The translations under genes were made by a program, and so were the position numbers. The notes beneath the pieces are model-generated. The model saw only the letters and a list, made by a program, of their open reading frames with translations. It ran no database searches and was not told the origin of the DNA. Shown here one piece after another: positions 1 through 6,571 of a stretch of DNA of 6,576 nucleotides. Origin of the DNA: Planctomycetaceae bacterium (lineage in GTDB: Bacteria > Planctomycetota > Planctomycetia > Pirellulales > UBA1268); assembly GCA_947453125.1 (NCBI GenBank), contig CANGGC010000156.1, positions 1 through 6,576 on the forward strand, written 5' to 3'. The stretch's first letter is position 1. Each line of letters opens with the position of its first letter.

Positions 1-2604
1 GGGGGAGCCGCCCGTGGCGCTTGCCCGCTCGAGCACCGCGGTGAGGGCCGGCTCCGGGCGCCCGGCGGCGGTCACGTCTTGGAGCAGCGGGCGGAGAGTG
101 GGCGGGGGAAGTGTGAAATCGGCAAGCGGGATCGCGAGCCGGTCGGCGCCGCCGCGGGTGCCGAGGAAGGCGCGGAGGACCTCATGCACGGCCGTCTCCC
201 CCGGGCCCCGGGCGAGCCATGCGGCGGTGAGCCCGGCAGCCTCGTCGACCGACCGGCCCACAAGCGCGGCGAGGCTTGCAGCCACGAGCGGCTCCGGGGT
301 CGTCGGCCCGGCAGCGAGCGTGGCGAGGGCGTCGTGGGCAGCCTGCCCCGCAAGGTTACCGAGGGCCCGACAGGCGGCCTCGCGCCACGGCAACGGCCGG
401 TCAGCATCGGCGGCGATGCGCGCGAGCGTCTCGGCGGCAGCCTCGACCTGCCAGACGCCGGCGGCGTCGATGGCGGCGCGTTCGAGTGCCTCGTCGGGGC
501 TCGTGATGAGACTCGTCAGTCCGGCGAGATCCCCCGTCGGCGCGACCTTCCGCTTCCGTTGCGACTCGGCGAGATGGCCGAGGAGCGATGCCGCTTTGGT
601 CGCGGGTGTGGTGGCGGCGAGGGCGACGTCGTACACCAGACGCAGCTCCTCGGCCGTGCCGAGCAACGCAACGGCATGGAGGAGGGCGTCGAGCTCGGCG
701 CCCGTGACGGTGCCCTGCTGCCACTGCTCCACCATCCAACCACTGGCGGCGGTCGTTTCCGCGGCTCGGATCGCGAACAGGACGCGCGAGATCTTCCCGC
801 CATCGTCGAAGCTGCCGGCAAGGATCGCGGGGAGCCAGGCCGGCTCGAGGTCGCGGGCCGCAAGCCACACGGCATAGTCGAGGGCGTCGTCGCGTGGATG
901 ATCGACGACATGAAGCGCCAGCGCCGCGGCCCGCGTCGCGTCGGCAGGGGAGGTCTCGACGCGGGCCCCGACGGCTGCGAGCGCCCGCACCCCCTCCAGA
1001 CGCACGGCCGCGGCATCGTCGTCGACGGTCGGGGCGAGGAGGTCGATCGGCCCGAGGCTACCGTCGGGGCCGACGCCAGGCCGGCCGAGCCGATCGGCCC
1101 AGTCGACGACGACTCTGGCTGCGGCGGCCCGGGCGCGGGGGTCGGGCGAGATGAGCACCCGCGCCAGGAACGCTCCGTCGATCGCCGCATTCGAGCCGTC
1201 GTCGAGCCCCTGACGGAGCCAGAGAAGCTCGAGGCAGCGGCGTTCGAGGGCGGGGTGGTAGCCGGGGGTGCCGGGCGCGGCGCGGCGTGCGGCGGAGGCC
1301 CAGGTATCGAGATCTGGGCCGACCTCGTCGATGCCCCGCTCGACGAGGACGCGCCGGGCGGCGTCACGGGCCCAGCCGTCGGCCGTGAGCACATCGATCA
1401 GTTCTCCATTGGAGAGCTTCGTGGCATCGAATCGCGGCACGAGCGGCCGCCCCTTCGCCGTCACGCGCCAGATCCGGCCATGCGTGCGGTCGCGGCGGTC
1501 GTCGCGGAAGTCGACCTCGCCATGCTGGATGATCGGGTTGTACCAATCGGCGATGTAGATCGCTCCGTCGGGGCCCATCTTCACGTCGATCGGCCGGAAG
1601 TCGACGCGCGGTGAGCGGATGAGATCGGGAAGCTTTTCACTCTCGAACCCCGAGCCCGATTCGGTGAGCCGGTAGCGGCAGACGCGGTTGGCACGGAAGT
1701 CGTGGGTCACGAGCACGCCTTGCGCGTCGTCGGGGAGATGGGCCCCGGAGAGGATCTCGAGGCCGCAGAGCTTCGGGCTCCCCGGATTCATCCCATGGAG
1801 AATCCGCGGCGTGCCGACGGCGGTGAAGTAGGCGGCGCCGGGGAAGCCGAGGTTGATCCCTTCGCCGCCAGCGCCGTCGGTGACGAGCGACCGGCCCCAG
1901 GGATCGATCGCATGCCCCCAGGGATTGACCCAGCCGCGGGCGAAGACAGTGAGATCGAGCGTCGACGGATGGAATCGCCACATCCCACCGCCGTTGAGGC
2001 GATGCACGCCGGAGGGCGTCTCGACATGGCTGTGGATATAGATCGACTGATTGAAATAGAGCCGCGAGTCGACGCCCCAGCGAAACGTGTGGATGAGATG
2101 GTGGGTGTCCTCGGTGCCGAAGCCGGAGAGGACCGTGCGCCGCGCGTCGGCCCGGTCGTCGCCGTCGGTGTCGGCGAGGTGGAGCATTTCGGTGGCGTTG
2201 GCGACGTAACAGCCGCCGTCGCCGGGAAGGACGGCCGTCGGCATGTGGAGGCCGGTGGCGAAGACCTGCGAGACGTCGGCGACGCCGTCGCCATCGGTGT
2301 CGTCGAGGATCGTCACCGTGTCGTCGGGGATCTCACCGGGGCGGAGCTGCGGATAGACACTCGACGACGACACCCACAGCCGGCCGCGCGGATCGAAGTT
2401 GATTTGGAGTGGCTTGCAGATCGCCGGGTCGGTGGCGAACAGATTCACCTCGTAACCATCGGCCACCTCCATCGCCTCAAGTTCCGCCGCCGGATCGGGG
2501 ACGGGGATGTCGGTGAGGGCGCGCTGAGCGGAGGCGACGGGGGCGACCGTGACCGCGATGAGGAGGGCCAGCAGCAGGGCGCGCAGCGGTGAGGCGAGGG
2601 GCAT
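1..2604 (-). CDS. Secreted PVC-type membrane-bound-dehydrogenase propeller protein with HEAT-like repeats (3' end outside window)
   Basis: Reading the minus strand from the ATG at 2604 gives 868 codons without a stop, running off the window edge. Residues 1-26 form a signal peptide (Leu/Ala core, A-S-A before Q27), so the protein is exported. Residues about 45-385 match the planctomycete/verrucomicrobial propeller domain known as TIGR02604. Landmarks are YEVNLFATDP (51-60), FDPRGRLWVSS (70-80) and DWYNPIIQHGEVDFRDDRRD (353-372) followed by GRIWRV. Two Asp-rich loops, DDTDGDGVAD (101-110) and ADTDGDDRAD (144-153), resemble calcium-binding loops. From about 400 onward the chain is Ala/Leu-rich helical pairs of HEAT type, clearest at 706-765. 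Family members usually end in a c-type haem domain with CxxCH. No CxxCH is visible here, and that part would lie beyond base 1. AGGAG at 2615-2619 is a plausible ribosome site 10 nt upstream, inside the end of the preceding gene. The start is 1 nt after that gene's stop, so translation is probably coupled. Substrate and catalytic activity are unknown; 'dehydrogenase' is a family name, not a demonstrated function. Confidence 0.93.
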   Translation of the reverse strand, partial: MPLASPLRALLLALLIAVTVAPVASAQRALTDIPVPDPAAELEAMEVADGYEVNLFATDPAICKPLQINFDPRGRLWVSSSSVYPQLRPGEIPDDTVTILDDTDGDGVADVSQVFATGLHMPTAVLPGDGGCYVANATEMLHLADTDGDDRADARRTVLSGFGTEDTHHLIHTFRWGVDSRLYFNQSIYIHSHVETPSGVHRLNGGGMWRFHPSTLDLTVFARGWVNPWGHAIDPWGRSLVTDGAGGEGINLGFPGAAYFTAVGTPRILHGMNPGSPKLCGLEILSGAHLPDDAQGVLVTHDFRANRVCRYRLTESGSGFESEKLPDLIRSPRVDFRPIDVKMGPDGAIYIADWYNPIIQHGEVDFRDDRRDRTHGRIWRVTAKGRPLVPRFDATKLSNGELIDVLTADGWARDAARRVLVERGIDEVGPDLDTWASAARRAAPGTPGYHPALERRCLELLWLRQGLDDGSNAAIDGAFLARVLISPDPRARAAAARVVVDWADRLGRPGVGPDGSLGPIDLLAPTVDDDAAAVRLEGVRALAAVGARVETSPADATRAAALALHVVDHPRDDALDYAVWLAARDLEPAWLPAILAGSFDDGGKISRVLFAIRAAETTAASGWMVEQWQQGTVTGAELDALLHAVALLGTAEELRLVYDVALAATTPATKAASLLGHLAESQRKRKVAPTGDLAGLTSLITSPDEALERAAIDAAGVWQVEAAAETLARIAADADRPLPWREAACRALGNLAGQAAHDALATLAAGPTTPEPLVAASLAALVGRSVDEAAGLTAAWLARGPGETAVHEVLRAFLGTRGGADRLAIPLADFTLPPPTLRPLLQDVTAAGRPEPALTAVLERASATGGSP

Positions 2605-2605
2605 G

Positions 2606-3589
2606 TCAGGGAGACTCCTGGGCCAGCTTCCGCACCGTCGCCTCGGCCGCCTCGACGAGCGGGTCGAACTGGGGGATCTCGACGGCGTTGTTCCCCTGCT
2701 CGTGGCGGCGGAAGAGGAAGAGATACGTCTCGTTGGCGGGGCGCCAACGGTGGAAGAAGAGCCGGTTTTTCTCGTTGACCGCCGTGCGGAGCGTGGCAGT
2801 GCGGGCGGCGAAGTCGCCCGAGACTGGCTTTCCGCAGGTCGCAGCGAAGACCGCCGCGGCGGCGTCGTATCCGGCGTCGGAGAGGTGGACGCCGTTCTCC
2901 GTCAGCCGCGCTCCGGCGGGGAGATGGGCCTCGACCGCGCTGAACAGATCGACGATTCCTGCCCCCTCCTCGAGCGCCACGTCCCGGATCGCGGCGGCAT
3001 AGTCGGAGATCGCGGCTGTGCGGGCGGCGGCCGCGGCGGCGGAGAGCGGGGGCGTGGCTTCGAAGGGGGGCGGGGTGACGAGCACGAGCCGCGTCGGGGG
3101 CGCCTGGCCGCCGGCTTCCCGCGGCGTGCCGCAAAGATCGCGACAGAGGCGGCCGAGTTGCTCCCGGAACGGCGCGATGCCGGCGGCGCCTGAGAACGAT
3201 TCGTTGCGGCCATAGGCGACGATCACGACGGTGGGCTCAAGGCCGCGGACGAGATCGAGGAGACGGGCATAGCCTGCCGACGGCGCATCGAACACGCCGC
3301 GCGACTCGGCCCACACCGTGTCGCCGCTCCAGCCGAGGTTGCGGAAGGTGAGGTTGGCGCCGGGATGCGTGGCGACCAGGGCCGTCTCGATGGCGCCCCG
3401 TTCCCCCTCGCGCTCGATGATCGCGTCGCCCAGGAGGACGACCCGGTCGCCTCTGTGGAGCTCGAAGGGGGGCGCGCTCGCCGGCTCGGCGGCGCCGAGC
3501 ACGGACAACGGCCAGATCGCCACGGCGAGGAAAAGCCGAGCGGCCAGCGGCGGAAGACCGCCTGGCCAAGGACACGCGCTGGAGGGCAT
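2606..3589 (-). CDS. Secreted SGNH/GDSL-hydrolase-like protein, catalytic Ser and Asp replaced
   Basis: A 327-aa protein with an SGNH-type alpha/beta fold. The open frame extends upstream to 4585, but that part is antisense to the isomerase gene. I chose the ATG at 3589 because it is preceded by GGAAG (3598-3602, 8 nt spacing) and begins a signal peptide, with a hydrophobic core at about 16-32 and likely cleavage near A34. Family blocks are recognisable: block I at 52-60 (LLGDAIIER), block II NLGWSGD (84-90), block III GRNES (127-131), and the His block NGVH (232-235). The usual nucleophilic Ser of GDS is Ala56, and the Asp three residues before the His is Asn232. The block II Gly, Asn129 and His235 remain. 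The C-terminal stretch 270-313, rich in aromatic and charged residues (NRLFFHRWRPANETYLF at 275-291), is typical of the PVC subfamily associated with the downstream propeller/HEAT protein. It may be a binding protein or use a different mechanism rather than being a normal esterase. It forms an operon with the next gene. Confidence 0.88.
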   Translation of the reverse strand: MPSSACPWPGGLPPLAARLFLAVAIWPLSVLGAAEPASAPPFELHRGDRVVLLGDAIIEREGERGAIETALVATHPGANLTFRNLGWSGDTVWAESRGVFDAPSAGYARLLDLVRGLEPTVVIVAYGRNESFSGAAGIAPFREQLGRLCRDLCGTPREAGGQAPPTRLVLVTPPPFEATPPLSAAAAAARTAAISDYAAAIRDVALEEGAGIVDLFSAVEAHLPAGARLTENGVHLSDAGYDAAAAVFAATCGKPVSGDFAARTATLRTAVNEKNRLFFHRWRPANETYLFLFRRHEQGNNAVEIPQFDPLVEAAEATVRKLAQESP

Positions 3590-3730
3590 GGCGGACGCTT
3601 CCGGAGTGGCAGGAGAGGTGGTAGTGTAGCCAGAGTCGCGGTGGCCGGGGGGCGTCCGCGGCGGTGGCGCGTGCTGCCGATTGCCATCCCCCCGATCCCC
3701 ACCATCTGCACGCATTCCGGAGAGCCATCC
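3590..3730. promoter_or_regulatory. Divergent intergenic region, probable promoters for both flanking genes
   Basis: These 141 bp lie between the start codons of the minus-strand SGNH-like gene and the plus-strand isomerase gene, so both promoters should lie here or overlap the ends. Candidates are weak. On the minus strand TACACT (complement of 3623-3628) matches 4 of 6 bases of a -10 box but has no good -35. On the plus strand TTGCCA (3681-3686) resembles a -35 box but lacks a clear -10 at normal spacing. An 8-bp perfect inverted repeat, GCGGACGC at 3591-3598 and GCGTCCGC at 3652-3659, and a direct repeat GCGGTGGC at 3638-3645 and 3661-3668 could be regulator sites or chance in GC-rich DNA. 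No gene or small ORF here is convincing. Confidence 0.4.
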
Positions 3731-4555
3731 ATGAAGGGCAACATCAACCACTCCCTCGTCTACTGGTGTTACAACATCGCCGGCGACAAGTGGGATCTGG
3801 AGAAGATGTGCCACGTCGCCAAGGACCTCGGCTGCACGTCGATCGAGATCCTCGAGCCCGAAGCCTTCCCGACGCTGAAGAAACACGGCCTCACCTGCGC
3901 GCTGGCCGCCAACGGCATGCCCGGGGCGCCGTTCATGCGCGGCTTCAACAACCCGGCCTACCAGGCTGAGGTGATCGAGCGGACGACGAAGACGATCGAC
4001 GCCTGCGCCGAGCACGGGATGCCAGCCGTGATCGCCTTCACCGGCTACAAGTGGCGCGACGCCGACGATCCCAACAGTGGCGAGATCTCGCTCGAAGAGG
4101 GAGCCGACAACTGCGTGAAGGGGCTCAAGGCGATCGCCGCCCACGCGGAGAAGAAGGGGGTGACGATCTGCCTCGAGCACCTCAACACGCGCGACGGCAG
4201 CCATCCGATGAAGGGCCACCCCGGCTACCAGGGGGACGACATCGACTACGTGGCGAACATCTGCCGCCGGGTCGGATCGCCGCGCGTCAAGCTCCTCTTC
4301 GACATCTACCACGTCCAGGTGATGAACGGCGACGTGATCCGCCGGCTCGAGGAGTGCAAGGACGTCATCGGCCACATCCACACCGCCGGCAACCCGGGCC
4401 GCGCCGAGCTCGACGACAACCAGGAAATCAACTTCCCGCCGATCATGCGGAAGATCGTCGAGCTCGGCTACAAGGGCTGGGTGGGGCATGAGTTTATCCC
4501 CACGCGCGACGCCCTGACCGGCCTCAAGCAGGCCGTCAGCCTCTGCGACGTGTGA
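3731..4555 (+). CDS. hyi: Hydroxypyruvate isomerase family TIM-barrel protein
   Basis: A 274-aa single-domain sugar-isomerase-type TIM barrel, close to the usual family length of about 260. The expected reaction is hydroxypyruvate to tartronate semialdehyde (EC 5.3.1.22) with a divalent metal, in the cytosol; no signal peptide is visible. Diagnostic segments are CLEHLN (147-152), LLFDIYHVQVMNGDV (188-202), IGHIHTAGNPGR (213-224) and GWVGHEFIPT (249-258). From memory of the E. coli Hyi structure, metal/catalytic positions Glu142, Asp177, Gln203 and Glu240 correspond by motif and spacing to Glu149, Asp191, His217 and Glu254. The Gln is therefore His here, and the loop between the first two is 7 residues longer. 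The ATG at 3731 is chosen because GGAGAG (3719-3724) precedes it at good spacing and the family's N-terminal strand begins right after it; the open frame runs further upstream to 3365 only as antisense of another gene. It converges with the glycerate kinase gene, whose substrate lies two steps downstream. A related isomerase or epimerase activity cannot be excluded, as this family has many uncharacterised paralogues in planctomycetes. Confidence 0.9.
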   Translation: MKGNINHSLVYWCYNIAGDKWDLEKMCHVAKDLGCTSIEILEPEAFPTLKKHGLTCALAANGMPGAPFMRGFNNPAYQAEVIERTTKTIDACAEHGMPAVIAFTGYKWRDADDPNSGEISLEEGADNCVKGLKAIAAHAEKKGVTICLEHLNTRDGSHPMKGHPGYQGDDIDYVANICRRVGSPRVKLLFDIYHVQVMNGDVIRRLEECKDVIGHIHTAGNPGRAELDDNQEINFPPIMRKIVELGYKGWVGHEFIPTRDALTGLKQAVSLCDV

Positions 4556-4581
4556 GCTGCGGTCACCTTCGGGCGAGATGG

Positions 4582-4638
4582 TCACGGCCGGCCAAGCAGC
4601 TCACGGCTGGGCAAGCAGCTCACGGCCTGGCAAGCATG
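4582..4638. repeat. Three-copy 19-bp tandem repeat at the convergent gene ends
   Basis: Three adjacent 19-bp units occupy 4582-4600 (tcacggccggccaagcagc), 4601-4619 (tcacggctgggcaagcagc) and 4620-4638 (tcacggcctggcaagcatg). Units 1 and 2 match at 17 of 19 positions, and units 2 and 3 at 15 of 19. A degenerate fourth unit in the same phase may lie at 4563-4581 (about 11 of 19). The right-hand unit contains the last codons and the TGA stop of the glycerate kinase gene. The other units lie just past that stop and, on the minus strand, each repeats an LLxxP-stop-like end. No T-run follows a stem, so this is not an obvious intrinsic terminator. The rest of the 64-bp gap between the two stop codons shows nothing else. 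Confidence 0.8.
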
Positions 4639-5993
4639 ATCCGCACGTCGGCGACGTTCGTGCCGGTGGGGCCGGTGCGCACAAGCCCCCCGGCACGCTC
4701 GAGGAGCGGTAAGCTGTCGCAGCGGGCAAGGGCCCGCTCGAGCGCTGGCCGGTCGGCACTGAGCGTCCGGGCGACCGCGGCGTCGGCCGAGGCGCCGGCC
4801 GCGTCGGTGGGGCCATCCTCGCCGTCGGTGCCGAGGCTCGCCACGAGCAGTCCGGCCGGCCAGCTGGCCGCCGCCGAGACTGCCGCGAGCACCGTCTGCT
4901 GATTGCGCCCCCCGACGCCGTGGTCGGCGGGGATCACCACCGTCGCCTCTCCCCCTTCGATGACGGCGCGGGGCCGTCCGTCCCGGGCCGCCTGGGCGGC
5001 CAACTCGCTCCCTTCGGCCGCAAGCCGGAGGCCGATCGCCTCGGCGTGGTTGAGGGGCGCGGGGGTGCCTGGGCGGGCGTGGCGGACGAGGGTGTCATAC
5101 CCCAGAGCCCGGGCGGCGGCGGCGGCGGCATCGACCGCCGTGTCGTTGTTGCCGACGATCCGGTGGCTGACCTGACATCCGGCAGCGGTCTGCCAGTTCG
5201 GGCCGGCGGGAGCCGATGGCCGTGGAGATTGTGCCGTGGCGAGATCGCGCTTGAGGCGCTCGACAATGCGCGGCGCGACGCCGGCGGCGATGACGCCGAA
5301 ACGCTCGAGGAGAGCGAGCGCGACGCCCGGCTCGGCGGGCGTCGGCATGCAGGGGCCGGAGGCGATGAGGTCGAGCGGGTCGCCGATGACGTCGGAGAGG
5401 ACGAGGACGACGAGCCTCCTGGCGGTGCACGATCGGGCCAGGCCGCCCGCCTTGACGGCGCTCGTGGCCCGGCGGACGGTGTTGAGGCTGCCGATGTCGG
5501 CGCCGGCGCCGGAGAGGAAGCGGGTGACGGCGATCTTGTCGTCGAGCGTGAGGCCGTCGCGCGGCGCTGCCAACAGCGCCGAACCGCCGCCGGTGACCAG
5601 CGCCACCGCCAAGTCGTCGGGCCCGAGGCGGCCGAGGCTCTTCATCATCGTGGCGGTGGCCGTGACGACGCGTGGCGTGGGGAGGTTGACCCCGGCGGGC
5701 CGAGTCTGGCGGACCTCGATCGAGGAGAGATTCCGGCCACAGCCCTCCGGCACGCTGACGAGCCCAGTGAGGCGCTCGGGGGGGAAGCCGGCGGCGGCCA
5801 GTCGCTCCTCGAGCCCCGCGGCGAGCGCGGCGGCGGCTTTGCCCGCCCCGACGACGATGATCCTGCCGGCCGGCAGGGGCCTGAGGAGATCGGCCGGCGC
5901 CACGGCGAGGAGCCGCTGAGGATCGACGGCGTCGATCGCCGCCCGCCAGATCTGCTCCGCGTCGGCGCGGAGGCTGTTCGGCGTCGCCATCAT
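4620..5993 (-). CDS. gckA: Glycerate kinase, class II (DUF4147/MOFRL family)
   Basis: A 457-aa protein of normal length for the family of glycerate kinases with an N-terminal DUF4147 domain and a C-terminal MOFRL domain. Expected reaction: D-glycerate + ATP to 2-phosphoglycerate, in the cytosol; no signal peptide is visible. Motifs in order: VVGAGKAAAAL (47-57, with the conserved Lys52), TGGGSALL (134-141), VRRATSAVKAGGLA (173-186), LSDVIGDPLDLIASGP (199-214), GVGGRNQQT (359-367, with Arg363), GTDGEDGPTDAAGA (388-401) and GPTGTNVADV (441-450). Older annotation calls such proteins 'hydroxypyruvate reductase' (TtuD), but the motifs support a kinase. The start ATG at 5993 overlaps the stop of the upstream gene by 4 bp (ATGA). 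A second in-frame ATG at 5990 is equally possible. Only a G-run sits directly before the start, so translation probably depends on coupling to the upstream gene. The gene ends inside a 19-bp tandem repeat and faces the hydroxypyruvate isomerase gene, which fits a shared glycerate-forming pathway. Confidence 0.94.
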   Translation of the reverse strand: MMATPNSLRADAEQIWRAAIDAVDPQRLLAVAPADLLRPLPAGRIIVVGAGKAAAALAAGLEERLAAAGFPPERLTGLVSVPEGCGRNLSSIEVRQTRPAGVNLPTPRVVTATATMMKSLGRLGPDDLAVALVTGGGSALLAAPRDGLTLDDKIAVTRFLSGAGADIGSLNTVRRATSAVKAGGLARSCTARRLVVLVLSDVIGDPLDLIASGPCMPTPAEPGVALALLERFGVIAAGVAPRIVERLKRDLATAQSPRPSAPAGPNWQTAAGCQVSHRIVGNNDTAVDAAAAAARALGYDTLVRHARPGTPAPLNHAEAIGLRLAAEGSELAAQAARDGRPRAVIEGGEATVVIPADHGVGGRNQQTVLAAVSAAASWPAGLLVASLGTDGEDGPTDAAGASADAAVARTLSADRPALERALARCDSLPLLERAGGLVRTGPTGTNVADVRIMLARP

Positions 5994-6571
5994 CCCCCCG
6001 GCGGCGGCTGGAAATTCTTCGGATCGAACTTGGAAAGATCGATTCCGCCTCGCGCTTCCTCCTCGAGGAGCTTGACGCGCATTTCGAGGCGCTCGAGCCG
6101 CCGCGCGAGCAGCGCCGGCGATTCGGCCGAGGGGGTGGACGGCGCTGGCCGCGGCACCGAGGGATAGCCGAGCTGCCGCTCGAGCGCGGCGAACAGGAAG
6201 AGGGGATCCTTGCCCCGGTTGGCCCGCGCGATCCGCCCCTCCTTCTCGCCGAAGAGCATCACGCGGTCGGGGCCGCTCTCCTCGCGCCCCGCCAGCATCG
6301 CCTCGCGCTTCTCGAGCCTCCAGTACTCCGGGCTACGGACGCTGATGAGGTCGCCGAGATCGACGAAGCCGACCTGTCGGCCAACGGTCCGGATCCACGC
6401 CTTCCAGTCGGCATCGAAGATCGGATCGTCGGCGATCGCCTCCATCCCCTTCTGGTAGTCGAGGCGGTTGCGCGAGAGGCACTCGAAGCGGTAGACGAAC
6501 AGGCCCTGCGGCGTCGGCCCATCGGCGAGGTAGCGAGCTTCCCGCTCGAGGATCGCCAGCGCCATCCGCAT
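5990..6571 (-). CDS. Protein of unknown function with C-terminal coiled coil, possibly 5'-partial
   Basis: A 193-aa reading if the ATG at 6571 is the start. Only 5 bases lie upstream in the window and no stop interrupts them, so the gene may begin outside. I do not recognise a named domain. Residues 1-100 are a compact-looking region with many aromatic and charged residues, for example GLFVYRFECLSRNRLDYQKG (23-42), DADWKAWIRTVGRQVGFVDL (53-72) and SPEYWRLEKRE (80-90). Residues 103-135 (VMLFGEKEGRIARANRGKDP, then LFLFAALERQLGY) follow. A Pro/Ser-rich linker spans 138-152. A Leu-heptad helix at 154-173 (LLARRLERLEMRVKLLEEEA) suggests a short coiled coil and oligomerisation. The tail is polar and Pro/Gly-rich. 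No signal peptide or membrane segment is visible, so a cytosolic location is likely. Its stop overlaps the glycerate kinase start (ATGA), so the two are co-transcribed and translationally coupled. No function can be assigned from sequence alone. Confidence 0.82.
   Translation of the reverse strand: MRMALAILEREARYLADGPTPQGLFVYRFECLSRNRLDYQKGMEAIADDPIFDADWKAWIRTVGRQVGFVDLGDLISVRSPEYWRLEKREAMLAGREESGPDRVMLFGEKEGRIARANRGKDPLFLFAALERQLGYPSVPRPAPSTPSAESPALLARRLERLEMRVKLLEEEARGGIDLSKFDPKNFQPPPGG

Noticed and set aside
79..1614. Long plus-strand open frame of 511 codons opposite the propeller/HEAT gene
   Set aside because: Its product is Gly/Arg/Asp-rich low-complexity sequence without domains. It is the antisense shadow of a real gene with a signal peptide, recognisable motifs and GC-ending codons.
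1702..2592. Plus-strand open frame of 296 codons
   Set aside because: Antisense to the conserved propeller domain; the translation has no recognisable motif. Long antisense frames are expected when codons end in G or C.
1..2604. Calling a haem c domain in the large secreted protein
   Set aside because: The family often has one, but no CxxCH occurs in the visible 868 residues; it could only lie beyond the window.
3365..3730. N-terminal extension of the isomerase frame from 3365
   Set aside because: It overlaps the SGNH-like gene in antisense and adds Arg/Gly-rich sequence absent from the family; GGAGAG before 3731 supports the shorter start.
3590..4585. Upstream extension of the SGNH-like frame to 4585 (659 codons in all)
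   Set aside because: The extension is antisense to the well-supported isomerase gene, while the ATG at 3589 has a ribosome site and starts a signal peptide.
4556..4619. Possible intrinsic terminator between the convergent genes
   Set aside because: Short inverted matches exist (CAGC...GCTG, GGCCGGCC) but there is no strong stem followed by a T-run on either strand.
4920..6167. Plus-strand open frame of 415 codons opposite glycerate kinase
   Set aside because: Low-complexity Gly/Arg/Glu-rich shadow; the opposite strand carries complete kinase motifs.
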